Source: TH-plancto1 sp031431195 (GTDB taxonomy: Bacteria > Planctomycetota > Planctomycetia > Planctomycetales > Planctomycetaceae). From it: 64,000 nucleotides of DNA. The stretch spans positions 1-64,000 of the forward strand of contig JANPCU010000008.1 of assembly GCA_031431195.1 (NCBI GenBank), given 5' to 3'. The notes beneath the pieces are model-generated. The model saw nothing but the letters and a program-made list of their open reading frames with translations. It was not told the origin of the DNA and made no database searches. Positions 8,748-17,261 of this stretch are shown in pieces. The first letter of the stretch is position 1. Every line of letters starts with the position of its first letter. The translations under genes and the position numbers were made by a program.

Positions 8748-9887
8748 ATGGCGATCAGCGATCTGGACAAGCTGGCAGATCTGATCATCCAAGGTCGTCA
8801 AACTCTCCTCGCTCAGTGGCGGCGGCAAGTGCGGGAATTGCCGTCGGCCAGGCATCTGGATATCCCGACACTGAATGACCACATTCCCCAACTGCTCGAT
8901 GAATTGGCACAAGCGATCCGGTCCAAGTCGGATCAGACGATCCCGGAGACGCTCTCCGAGGGGAGCTCACCAGCACATGGGTTGCAGCGCGTGAAAGATG
9001 CGTTTGATATCGAAGAGGTCGTGGCGGAATACAATATCCTGAGAGGCTGCATTCATGACCTGGCCGACAGTCATGCAGTGCGTCTACAAGGCAAGCCGTT
9101 TCACATTCTGAATCGCGTGTTTGACCATGCGATCGGATCGGCCCTGAAAGCCTATGCGATGCAGAAATCGCTCGAATTGCAACAGCGGTGGGAGGAGCAT
9201 CTGGCGTTTGTGACGCATGATCTGCGGACTCCGCTGAATGCGATTTCGTTGGCCGGAAGAGTCTTGGAGATGCTGCATCCGGAGAGTCACAGCCCCGCCT
9301 CCAGCAATCAGATGCTGAAAGCCCTGCGACGGAATGTTCAGCAGTTAGAGAGCCTGGTGGAAAAAGTTCTCGATGGCAATAAGAGTCTGGATCCAGTCGC
9401 GCCGATCAAATTGGAGCGACGCCAATTTGATTTGTGGCCTCTAGTCGAGGAGTTGATTTACGCCCTCTCCCCTGTGGCGAAAACTGCTGGCACGCGGTTC
9501 ATCAACCATGTGCCTGACGATTTGGTAGTCTATGCCGATGCGGGAATGTTAAGGCGGCTGCTACAAAACTTGATGGCCAACGCAATCAAGTACACGCCGC
9601 ATGGCGAGATCATCATCGGGGCTCAAGAACTGGTTGATGAGAGATTGATTGAATGTTGGGTCAGCGACGACGGGGCCGGCATCCCGGCGGCGTTGATCGA
9701 CAAGGTGTTTGACAAGGGGGAAACCGATCCCGAGCATGACGGGGGGCTGGGGTTGGGATTGGCGATTGTGAAGTCCTTTGTGGAAGCTCACGGAGGGACG
9801 GTGTGTGTCGAAAGTACCGAGGGTTGCGGCGCGACATTTCGCTTTACACTGCCCACCAAGGGGGCGGTGATCTCGGGCACTCGCTGA
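8748..9887 (+). CDS. Soluble sensor histidine kinase with RsbRD-like N-terminus
   Basis: 379-residue kinase without membrane segments, so presumably cytoplasmic. Residues 1-145 are helical and resemble the RsbRD/RsbU-type N-terminal domain (LLAQWRRQVRELP, FDIEEVVAEYNILR). The dimerisation H-box is FVTHDLRTPLNAIS with phospho-acceptor H157. The ATPase domain shows the N-box (LMANAIKYTPHG), G1 (DDGAGIP) and G2 (GLGLGLAIVKSF). The end, GCGATFRFTLP, is typical. No response regulator lies next to it, so its partner must be elsewhere. The sensed signal is unknown; an RsbRD-like domain suggests stress or internal signals. Confidence 0.9.
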   Translation: MAISDLDKLADLIIQGRQTLLAQWRRQVRELPSARHLDIPTLNDHIPQLLDELAQAIRSKSDQTIPETLSEGSSPAHGLQRVKDAFDIEEVVAEYNILRGCIHDLADSHAVRLQGKPFHILNRVFDHAIGSALKAYAMQKSLELQQRWEEHLAFVTHDLRTPLNAISLAGRVLEMLHPESHSPASSNQMLKALRRNVQQLESLVEKVLDGNKSLDPVAPIKLERRQFDLWPLVEELIYALSPVAKTAGTRFINHVPDDLVVYADAGMLRRLLQNLMANAIKYTPHGEIIIGAQELVDERLIECWVSDDGAGIPAALIDKVFDKGETDPEHDGGLGLGLAIVKSFVEAHGGTVCVESTEGCGATFRFTLPTKGAVISGTR

Positions 9888-9980
9888 AACCTGGGTGCAT
9901 CGGATAAACTCGTTTTGATGCTCAATGATTGACGGGCATGATCGGTTGCATCCCCTTTGAGACTCTCCCCGGAGATCCTG

Positions 9981-11267
9981 ATGAAGTCGTTTCGATTGGC
10001 TGTGGTTGCGTGCTTGGGACTGTGTGGAACGATGGCGTTCGCGGAGAACTGGCCGGAGTGGCGGGGGCCGCAGCATAATGGGATCTCGACCGAGACGGGG
10101 ATCGCGACCAGTTGGGCCAAGGACAAGCACGTCGCCTGGCGCGTGAAGCTGCCGGGGCAAGGCGGAGCGACGCCGGTGGTCTGGGGGGACCGCATCTTTC
10201 TGACCTCCGCCGAGGGGGACGATCTCGTCGTACTCGGGATCTCCACAGTTGGCCAGGAGCTATGGAAGACCAAGATCGGCAGCGGGAACCGGGACGCCCG
10301 CACGGGGGAGGGGAACTCGGCTTCGCCGTCACCTGTGACGGACGGGAAGCATGTGTGGGTGTTCATCGGGACTGGGGAGTTGGCGTGCCTCGATCTGGCG
10401 GGGAAGATCGTGTGGCAGTTCAATGTCCAAGAGCGGTACGGCAAAATCGACATTCAATTTGGCATGACCTCGACGCCGATTCTGCATGAGGGGTCGTTGT
10501 ACCTGCAACTGATTCATGGACCGGGGAGCAAGGATAACTCCGTGGGGAAAGTGGTCAGCCTCGTCGCCGCAACAGGCCAAGAGAACTGGGCCATCGACCG
10601 GAATCAGCAGCCGGAAGATGAGTGCCAGCACGCCTATAGCTCGCCGATTCTGATGTCGGGGAAGACCCCGCATCTCATTACGCATGGCGGCGACTGTACG
10701 ATCGGGCACTCGCTGGCGGACGGCAAGGAGCTGTGGCGGCTGGATGATCTGAACGGTCCGTCGCAGTACAACAAGAACCACGACAACACGCTGCGGTTCG
10801 TCGCCTCGCCCGCAGCCACCGAGGAGTTCTTGGTGGTCCCCACAGCCAAGGGTGGGCCGGTCCTCGGGCTGCAAGCCAGCCAACTGAGCGGCAACGTCAC
10901 CGGCCAGTCGCCCGTTAAGTGGGTCGGCGACAAGACACCAGATGTGTCGTGCCCGGTGATTCACGAGGGGCTGGTCTATCTGTGCATGACGGATGGACGG
11001 GTTCGCTGCGTCGACCAGCAGACCGGCGAGAAGGTCTACGACGAGCGGATTCATAACGCCGCGTACCGCTCTTCCGGCGTGGTCAGCGAGGGGCACATGT
11101 ACCTGACTGCCCGCGACGGCGTCTGTACGGTCGTGAAGCTGGGGAAGAAGTTCGAGGTGCTGGCTGAGAACGACCTCAGCGAACCGCAGACCGCCTCGCC
11201 CGCGATCTCGAACGGCACGCTCTACATGCGGACGTACGAGTCGCTGTACGCGATCCGGGGGAAGTAG
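9981..11267 (+). CDS. Exported PQQ-type beta-propeller protein
   Basis: 428 aa from ATG 9981, with GGAG at 9971-9974. The upstream in-frame start at 9957 is less likely. A signal peptide (FRLAVVACLGLCGTMAFA) precedes NWPEWRGPQHNGIS, the hallmark start of planctomycete PQQ-binding-like propellers. Blades follow with repeated [G]x[I/L]xWxF-like strands, such as LDLAGKIVWQFN and VRCVDQQTGEKVYDER. These proteins resemble BamB and quinoprotein dehydrogenases, but I see no calcium/PQQ catalytic set, so it is more likely a binding or scaffold protein in the periplasm. It stands alone between the histidine kinase and the ankyrin gene. Confidence 0.85.
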   Translation: MKSFRLAVVACLGLCGTMAFAENWPEWRGPQHNGISTETGIATSWAKDKHVAWRVKLPGQGGATPVVWGDRIFLTSAEGDDLVVLGISTVGQELWKTKIGSGNRDARTGEGNSASPSPVTDGKHVWVFIGTGELACLDLAGKIVWQFNVQERYGKIDIQFGMTSTPILHEGSLYLQLIHGPGSKDNSVGKVVSLVAATGQENWAIDRNQQPEDECQHAYSSPILMSGKTPHLITHGGDCTIGHSLADGKELWRLDDLNGPSQYNKNHDNTLRFVASPAATEEFLVVPTAKGGPVLGLQASQLSGNVTGQSPVKWVGDKTPDVSCPVIHEGLVYLCMTDGRVRCVDQQTGEKVYDERIHNAAYRSSGVVSEGHMYLTARDGVCTVVKLGKKFEVLAENDLSEPQTASPAISNGTLYMRTYESLYAIRGK

Positions 11268-11352
11268 GTGGGAGCTGTCAGCAATCAGCAGTCAGCCAGA
11301 GGGGGTGGCATTGCCATCGGAGGATCATGTATCGTGCTTTCACTGGTCGAAC

Positions 11353-11405
11353 CTCTCGTGCCGCAGGCACACCGGTAGGCCCCAGAGCGGGCCAACCGGT
11401 GCTAC
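11353..11405. repeat. REP-like copy (GTGCCGCAGGCACACCGGT family)
   Basis: The segment with CTCGTGCCGCAGGCACACCG followed by GGCCCCAGAGCGGGCCAACC matches the reverse complement of 53344-53392. It precedes the ankyrin gene and overlaps no start or stop codon I trust. Confidence 0.6.
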
Positions 11406-11525
11406 CCCGCTCTCAAGCCGCAGATCGACAAGCGGTATGCCGCGTGGCGACTGGTGTGGTTGAGGGGAAAGAAGTAGGTCGAGCCATCCGTAGTGTGGCA
11501 CAGATTCGGCGACAAAGGGCACGCA

Positions 11526-12053
11526 ATGGGGCGGCACCTTGACACCGCATTGTTCCGGGAGGCCCGCAACGCCAGCGGTTCGGTGGACCGCTTGCGCGAG
11601 CTGATCACTGCCGGAGCGGACGTGAACCGTCGCCACAAATATGGCCATACACCACTGCATGAAGCGGCCTTCCACGGACGTATTGACATGGTCACAGTCC
11701 TCCTCGCGGCGGGCGCGGATCCCAACATTTGCGGGAACGATGGCGGTGGTCCGCTCTTCTGGGGGGCGAAGGACGGGCCTCTGGAGCTTGTCGAGTTGCT
11801 CCTGACGAATGGGGCCGATCCCAATGCTTTACGTGACGGCAAAGCATCGCCACTTTGGGTCGCGATCTATAATCGGCAAACGACTATTGTCCAGCGTCTG
11901 GTGGAGGCGGGGGCTGCGGTGGACCACCAGTTCCGGGGCCGAACGATGCTGGAGTGCGCGGCATCGCAGCCCGAGATCGCAGCCATCCTCCGCCGCGCCC
12001 GTAGAACGAGCTACACTGGACCATCTACTTCACCAGATGCGAACCTCCCGTAG
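11526..12053 (+). CDS. Ankyrin-repeat protein
   Basis: 175 aa from ATG 11526; a longer in-frame start at 11493 exists. Four ankyrin units are readable: DRLRELITAGADVNRR, YGHTPLHEAAFHGRIDMVTV, GGPLFWGAKDGPLELVELLL and ASPLWVAIYNRQTTIVQRLV, each ending in the GADPN/GAAVD turn. No signal peptide or membrane helix is seen, so it is probably cytoplasmic and binds a protein partner. Its partner is unknown; the next gene, 65 bp on, is an unrecognised small protein on the same strand and may be co-transcribed. Confidence 0.8.
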   Translation: MGRHLDTALFREARNASGSVDRLRELITAGADVNRRHKYGHTPLHEAAFHGRIDMVTVLLAAGADPNICGNDGGGPLFWGAKDGPLELVELLLTNGADPNALRDGKASPLWVAIYNRQTTIVQRLVEAGAAVDHQFRGRTMLECAASQPEIAAILRRARRTSYTGPSTSPDANLP

Positions 12054-12118
12054 CAGAAGTCGTGAGACTTCCGAGTGCGACTAGATTCAGACGAGTTCTG
12101 ATACTCAGTGAGTCCCCC

Positions 12119-12646
12119 ATGGCCTTCCCGACGCTGAAGCAGACATTGCGGGTCTTGCACGATGCAAAGTCCTCTCCAAACCAAACTGTTTTGGATTGTC
12201 TATTGACTCTGCTACATGCTTCTTATGACGACGATCAGATTTCAAAGTACGAGAAGCTTTGCGATCAGTACTCGGATGCCACGGACGGCGATGATCTTCA
12301 ACAAGACGTGGTCCTGGCCCTCCAGAATCTGCGGTCATGCGATGTCACAGAGTTGGTTCCCGCATTGATCGGCTACCTCCAGGCAGACGATCAATTCTAC
12401 GAACTCGGACATGCGATGATCGCCTTGGTGTTTCCGCGAAAGAGATCGACAATCTCACCGGATGCTTTGACGGAAATGCAAAGAGACGTGTTGATTGCCC
12501 TGACTGCGACTGACGCCATTTGGAGCAGCGATGGGACATTTACGGCCTTGCTCAAGGGCCGTGGCTTGCCGACCACCCAGTCCAAGGCTCAACAACTCAT
12601 CACAAGGATCCAGAAAGAGGCGAACAAATGGGGTAGCCCAGGTTGA
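12119..12646 (+). CDS. Hypothetical helical protein
   Basis: I do not recognise this 175-residue protein (ATG 12119; an in-frame upstream start at 12062 is less likely). It is predicted mostly helical with leucine-rich stretches (TLKQTLRVLHDAK, VLDCLLTLLHASYDD, DVVLALQNLR, ELVPALIGYLQ, QQLITRIQKEANKW), reminiscent of HEAT-like or small adaptor folds. There is no signal peptide or membrane segment. Base composition is noticeably less GC-rich than in the neighbouring large genes. A role as an immunity or adaptor protein is only a guess from size and fold. Confidence 0.65.
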   Translation: MAFPTLKQTLRVLHDAKSSPNQTVLDCLLTLLHASYDDDQISKYEKLCDQYSDATDGDDLQQDVVLALQNLRSCDVTELVPALIGYLQADDQFYELGHAMIALVFPRKRSTISPDALTEMQRDVLIALTATDAIWSSDGTFTALLKGRGLPTTQSKAQQLITRIQKEANKWGSPG

Positions 12647-12981
12647 TTCGCTTTGGAATCTACCGGGGTGGCTTTGCCACAGGAGGTTCTGACTGCGAGA
12701 ATTCTCTCGGAGCAAACCTCTCGTGCCGTTGGCACAAGAGGATCAATCGCGAGCCACCCCTGTTGCAACCTCCTGTTCCTTCGTCACCCTGGTCGCCCAA
12801 AGCGGCAACCTGGACCACCCCGCGATGTCGCAGAGTCCACAGTTCGGCAGCGAGCGGGCGGGCGTAAGCCCCCCGTGCCAGTGTGATGCGACCAACAGAA
12901 CAGCGTCACTGAGTCGAGCCACACGGCGGACTTACGTCCGCCGCTCGCTGTTCTCTCGTTACCAAGCTCCTGCTTGGTAAC
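12645..12981. repeat. Cluster of three REP-like families
   Basis: The spacer holds GATTCGCTTTGGAATCTACC and GGGGTGGCTTTGCCACAGG (12645-12682; matched at 53411-53462 reversed), CTCTCGTGCCGTTGGCACAAG (split: 12719-12739), an inverted pair GCGGGCGGGCGTAAGCCCCC / GGCGGACTTACGTCCGCC (12855-12942), and the palindrome GTTACCAAGC-TCCT-GCTTGGTAAC (12958-12981). No gene is seen. Confidence 0.75.
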
Positions 12982-13021
12982 GCCCGTCCCCGATGCTCTG
13001 CTTCGGTGAGTTACTCGGAAC

Positions 13022-16000
13022 GTGTATTCAGCCAGACTGGGGATGACTTCGATGGGACGTGCGACGATGGATTGCGACATGGAGCGTTCTCGCACGCCGC
13101 GAAGCGGAGCTTCGGGGATATGCGGTCCCAAGCGGGAGCTGGGGACCGAGGCCAAAGAATGGTTCACCACGGTTTCATTGCTTGTCAGCCTGCTGCTCAC
13201 TTGGCTATGGGCTTCCGTGTCGCTGGCAGCCGACTTCAACACCGACATCCGTCCGATCCTGGTGCAGCATTGCATCAGTTGTCACGGCTCGCAGAAGCAG
13301 GAGGGAGGGTTGCGGCTCGATCAGCGGGGAGCGGCGCTTCGGGGCGGGGATGGCTACGCGCCGGTGATTGTGGCGAAGTCGAGTGACACCAGCCCACTGT
13401 TTCAGTTTGTGAGTCGCGAGGACGCCGACCTGAAGATGCCGCCGAAGGGGCCGCGTCTATCGGCGGAGGAGATCCAGACGCTGAAGGAGTGGATCGACGC
13501 CGGGGCGGAGTGGCCGGACTCAGCTGCCGATATTGGACAGAAGAGTGCGCACTGGTCGTTTCAACCGCTGGTACGTCCCGCTGTGCCCCGTAGCTCGGTC
13601 GCTCCGTCGACCGAGACTCCGCACGCCATCGATACGTTCATCCGCGCTAAGCTGGCGGACCAGCACCTCGCCCCGAACCCGCCCGCCGACCGGCGGACGC
13701 TGATCCGGCGGTTGTCGTTCGATCTGCTTGGCGTGCCTCCCAGCCCCGAAGAGGTCGCCGCCTTCGAGGCCGACTCCGACCCGCTGGCCTATGAAAAACT
13801 CGTCGACCGGTATCTCGCCTCGCCGCAGTTCGGCGAACGCGCAGCTCGGTTCTGGCTCGACACGGTACGGTTCGCCGAGAGCGACGGGTTCGAGACCAAT
13901 CAGCCGCGCCCGAATGCGTGGCGGTATCGCGACTATGTAATCGACGCCTTCAACCGCGATCTGCCGTACGACCAGTTCGTGAAGCAACAACTGGCGGGCG
14001 ATCAACTCGGGGCGGGAGTCGCGACCGGGTTTCTCGTCGGAGGATCGTGGGACCGCGTGAAGAGTCCCGACCCCATCCTCACCGCGCAGCAGCGGGCCGA
14101 TGAGTTGCACGACATGGTGAGTACGACGGGGTCGGTGTTTCTGGGGCTGACGGTGGGGTGTGCGCGGTGCCACTCGCACAAGTTCGACCCGATCCCGCAG
14201 ACCGACTATTACGCGATGAAGGCTGTGTTTGAAGGGGTCCTGCACGGCGACCGGGAGATCACCATTGGCCAGCCCGCGGAGAGCGAGAAGCGGGCCGCCG
14301 AGTTGCATGCCCAACTCGCCGCCATCGATGCCCAGTTGAGGGAGTTCGAGCCGCTCGCCTCGCTGCGCGAGACGCACTTCATCAAGCCGACCGACAAGGA
14401 ACGGACGGTTCATCTCCACCTGCAACCCGCCCCGGCCATCGCCAAGGGGACGCAGCGCGGGGCGGCGCTCGATCCGGGAGTCGGATCGCACTGGCCGAAC
14501 CTCAGCGCGGGGTATTTGTATTGGAAGCTGCCGCCCAAGACCGATGCGTTTGCGTGGAAGCCGAAGCTGCGCGGGACGTATCGGTTCTGGACCTCGTGGG
14601 GGTGTGGGCATGTCTCGCACTCGACCGATGCGCGGTACTTGCTCGACCGGGACGGCGACTTGCAGACCACTGACGACCAGCGTGAGATCCTGCGGGCGAA
14701 TCACCAGCGATTCGCCGATGGGTCCGACCTGATCCCCGAACAGCCGCTGTGGAGCGGGCTGAAGGATGCGGGCGTGGTGGAGCTGCTGCCCGAGAGCGTG
14801 GTGCTGTTGCGGGCTGGGGACGATGACAAATATGTGGCCGCCGATGTCGCGGTGTTTCAGGCGGTGGTTCCCGCTGCTCCCGAGGATCGCCCGGCCCTGC
14901 GCGTGCCGGTCACGCGCGACCTCAATGTGGAGCGGTTCGCTCCGGTGAGTGCGAAGCACCTGCGGTTCACGGTACTCGCGACCTCCGATGTGGAGCCGTG
15001 TATTGATGAGTTGGAGGTGTTCGCGTCGGTCGACAAGACGTTAAGTGATCTCCGCCTCAGAACGATTCGTCAGATCGGATTGTGGAACCACGGAACACAC
15101 GGAATACACGGAAGGGAAGAGGGGAGGAAGTGGTTCGAGTGGATAACGCGCAGTTTGCGAGCAGCGTCTCTGTACCCCGAAGGGGTTGCACAACATCGCC
15201 CAGGGTCGCGACCGCAGGGAGCGCACCCTGGGTATCGCTCGAACGCGGCTCTCAACCCTGAAGGGGTTGCACCACCGCTCGCCCTCGTAAAGGTAACGTC
15301 ATCGACCACCGAATGTACAACCCCTTCAGGGTTGGGCGAGACGAGTCCAACTCTCCCAGGGTGCGCGACTCCGTCGCGACCCTGGGCTGTGTTGTGCAAC
15401 CCCGTTGGGGTAAAGCAGACAGTCATGACAACGCTCCCCCTTGCATCTTTGCGCCTTGGCGTCTTTGCGTTGAATTCCGTTCTGGAATCCTCATCCGGTG
15501 TCACCACGGAAAACATCGCTCTGGCCAGCCTCGGCACGAAGGCGACCGCCTCCGGCACGTACCCCAACAGCGATATTCACCGGCTAGAACACCTAAACGA
15601 CGGGATCTATGGCAACTCGAAGTCGTGGATCTCGAATGAGCAGGGGCGGGGGTGGGTCCAACTGGAGTTCACCGAGCTGCGCGAGATCAGTGAGGTCCGC
15701 TGGAGCCGCGACCGGGCCTCGCCGCCGCAGTTCACCGACCGCGTGGCGACGCAGTACACGATCGAGACCTCGCTCGATGGGCAGACCTGGACGGCTGTCG
15801 CGTCGAGCGGAGACCGATTGCCGCTTGGGATGACCGTGCCGGGAGGCCGACTGATCCGGGCCGAGGGAGCCGACGCACAGTTGCGGTTCGCCGATTTACA
15901 GGCCCGCCGGGCTTCGCTCGCGAAGGAACTCGCCCCGCTCGTCGAGAAGCCGAAAGCCTATGCCGGGCAATTCGTGAATCCACCGCCAACGATGCGACTC

Positions 16001-17029
16001 AGTCGCGGCGATGTCTCCCAGCCAAAGGAGGCCATCGCCCCGGCCTCGCTGTCGGAACTCGGCACACCGGTCACGCTGCCCATTGATGCTCCGGAGGCAC
16101 AGCGGCGGATGGCCCTCGCCGAGTGGCTGGTCAGCCGGGACAACCCGCTGACAGCCCGCGTGATTGCGAACCGGTTGTGGCTGCAACACTTCGGCGAGGG
16201 GATCGTCGACACGCCGTCTGACCTGGGAGCCAATGGGGGTAAGCCGACGCATCCGGAGTTGCTGAACTGGCTGGCATGCGAGTTGATGGGGTTAGAGGTG
16301 AGAGGTGAGGGGGTAGTGACCGAGCCTCCGCTCACTGACCACTCACCACTCACCACTCACCATTCACCCCGCCCCTGGTCCCTTAAGCACATCCATCGGC
16401 TGATCTGCCTCTCGGAGACTTATCGTCAGTCGAGCGCCCCGCGCGAGGATGGGGTGGCGATCGATGCCGCCAGTCGACTGCTGTGGCGATACCCCTCACG
16501 CCGCCTGGAGGCGGAGGCAATCCGCGATGCGATCCTCGCCGTCAGCGGACAGCTCGATCTCACCCCCGGCGGCGTGGGATTCGACCTCTTCGAAGCCAAC
16601 ACGAATTACGTGAAGGTCTACAATTCAAAACGCGACTTCATCCGCGACGACTTTCGCCGCATGATCTACCAGTCGAAACCCCGCATGCAGTTGGAGGACA
16701 CCTTCGGCACATTCGATTGCCCCGACGCCGGGCAGGTGACGCCGAAGCGGACGAGCAGTACGACGGCCTTGCAGGCCTTGAGTCTGCTCAACAGCCCGTT
16801 CTTGTTGCAGCAGTCGCAGGCGTTCGCGGAGCGAGTGGAGCAATCGGGAAGACGACAGGCTGGAAGCCTATCCCACGAAGAGCAAGTCGATCAGGCCTTC
16901 CAACTCGCCTTCGGGCGACCGGCGACCCTCGATGAACGAGCCGCCGCTGTGAAGCTGGTCGAGCAACACGGCCTGCCGATGCTCTGCCGGGCACTGTACA
17001 ACACGCACGAGTTCGTGACCGTGCGGTAG
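13022..17029 (+). CDS. PSCyt1/DUF1549/DUF1553 secreted giant protein with repeat-derived inserts
   Basis: Planctomycete-type protein, probably periplasmic, with a haem c site and two domains of unknown function. After the signal-like helix (VSLLVSLLLTWLWASVSLA, near residues 51-69) comes PSCyt1 with CISCHG (C-x-x-C-H). DUF1549 begins at HAIDTFIRAKLADQHL, with a second CARCHSHKFDP motif. A discoidin-like domain contains DGIYGNSKSWISNEQG. DUF1553 starts at AQRRMALAEWLVSRDNPLTA. Residues of roughly 680-823 (15055-15490), 1090-1115 (16291-16367) and 945-style short stretches do not fit the family: they are translated intergenic repeats, as is 16854-16876. The 1,335-residue length is greater than usual. 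GTG 13022 is the most upstream start; the first 45 residues are repeat-like, so the true start may be ATG 13079 or later. Confidence 0.85.
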   Translation: MYSARLGMTSMGRATMDCDMERSRTPRSGASGICGPKRELGTEAKEWFTTVSLLVSLLLTWLWASVSLAADFNTDIRPILVQHCISCHGSQKQEGGLRLDQRGAALRGGDGYAPVIVAKSSDTSPLFQFVSREDADLKMPPKGPRLSAEEIQTLKEWIDAGAEWPDSAADIGQKSAHWSFQPLVRPAVPRSSVAPSTETPHAIDTFIRAKLADQHLAPNPPADRRTLIRRLSFDLLGVPPSPEEVAAFEADSDPLAYEKLVDRYLASPQFGERAARFWLDTVRFAESDGFETNQPRPNAWRYRDYVIDAFNRDLPYDQFVKQQLAGDQLGAGVATGFLVGGSWDRVKSPDPILTAQQRADELHDMVSTTGSVFLGLTVGCARCHSHKFDPIPQTDYYAMKAVFEGVLHGDREITIGQPAESEKRAAELHAQLAAIDAQLREFEPLASLRETHFIKPTDKERTVHLHLQPAPAIAKGTQRGAALDPGVGSHWPNLSAGYLYWKLPPKTDAFAWKPKLRGTYRFWTSWGCGHVSHSTDARYLLDRDGDLQTTDDQREILRANHQRFADGSDLIPEQPLWSGLKDAGVVELLPESVVLLRAGDDDKYVAADVAVFQAVVPAAPEDRPALRVPVTRDLNVERFAPVSAKHLRFTVLATSDVEPCIDELEVFASVDKTLSDLRLRTIRQIGLWNHGTHGIHGREEGRKWFEWITRSLRAASLYPEGVAQHRPGSRPQGAHPGYRSNAALNPEGVAPPLALVKVTSSTTECTTPSGLGETSPTLPGCATPSRPWAVLCNPVGVKQTVMTTLPLASLRLGVFALNSVLESSSGVTTENIALASLGTKATASGTYPNSDIHRLEHLNDGIYGNSKSWISNEQGRGWVQLEFTELREISEVRWSRDRASPPQFTDRVATQYTIETSLDGQTWTAVASSGDRLPLGMTVPGGRLIRAEGADAQLRFADLQARRASLAKELAPLVEKPKAYAGQFVNPPPTMRLSRGDVSQPKEAIAPASLSELGTPVTLPIDAPEAQRRMALAEWLVSRDNPLTARVIANRLWLQHFGEGIVDTPSDLGANGGKPTHPELLNWLACELMGLEVRGEGVVTEPPLTDHSPLTTHHSPRPWSLKHIHRLICLSETYRQSSAPREDGVAIDAASRLLWRYPSRRLEAEAIRDAILAVSGQLDLTPGGVGFDLFEANTNYVKVYNSKRDFIRDDFRRMIYQSKPRMQLEDTFGTFDCPDAGQVTPKRTSSTTALQALSLLNSPFLLQQSQAFAERVEQSGRRQAGSLSHEEQVDQAFQLAFGRPATLDERAAAVKLVEQHGLPMLCRALYNTHEFVTVR
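15083..15474. repeat. In-frame block of four repeat families inside the PSD1 gene
   Basis: Order: ACCACGGAACACACGGAATA type (15083-15117); CCCGAAGGGGTTGCA, a CCCAGGGT...ACCCTGGG pair and AACCCTGAAGGGGTTG (15174-15268); CAACCCCTTCAGGGTTG with a second CCCAGGGT...ACCCTGGG pair and CAACCCCGTTGGGG (15318-15413); then GCGCCTTGGCGTCTTTGCG (15449-15468). All these words occur in intergenic spacers elsewhere in the window. No stop codon interrupts the host frame. Confidence 0.88.
16854..16876. repeat. Half REP (GACAGGCTGGAAGCC family) inside the PSD1 gene
   Basis: GACAGGCTGGAAGCCTATCC followed by CAC is identical to the arm at 21487-21509 and close to 31318-31340. Here it is translated as RQAGSLSHE within the C-terminal part of DUF1553. 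Confidence 0.88.
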
Positions 17030-17226
17030 AGGCCCAGTCCGTGCCGCTTCCGACCCCGGCGGGGGTCACGGAAATTAGCCGGTGATGTCGCTACGCTCAA
17101 CCACTGGCTATGCCCTGAATTCCCCTCGGGGAAATGTCCGAGGCCATATCGATTCGTGTCTGCCCCGAGGATGTGAAAGCACTCGGTTCTCGATCTGTAT
17201 CGAGACTTCGGGGACACGCCTCAATG

Positions 17227-17249
17227 ACGGGGAGATGATTTCTCCCCGT
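17227..17249. other. Hairpin between convergent genes
   Basis: ACGGGGAGA and TCTCCCCGT form a 9-bp stem around TGATT, between the end of the PSD1 gene and the end of the MFS gene. There is no T-run after it on either strand, so it may limit read-through or simply be another repeat. Confidence 0.45.
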
Positions 17250-17261
17250 GTGCCATAGCTG

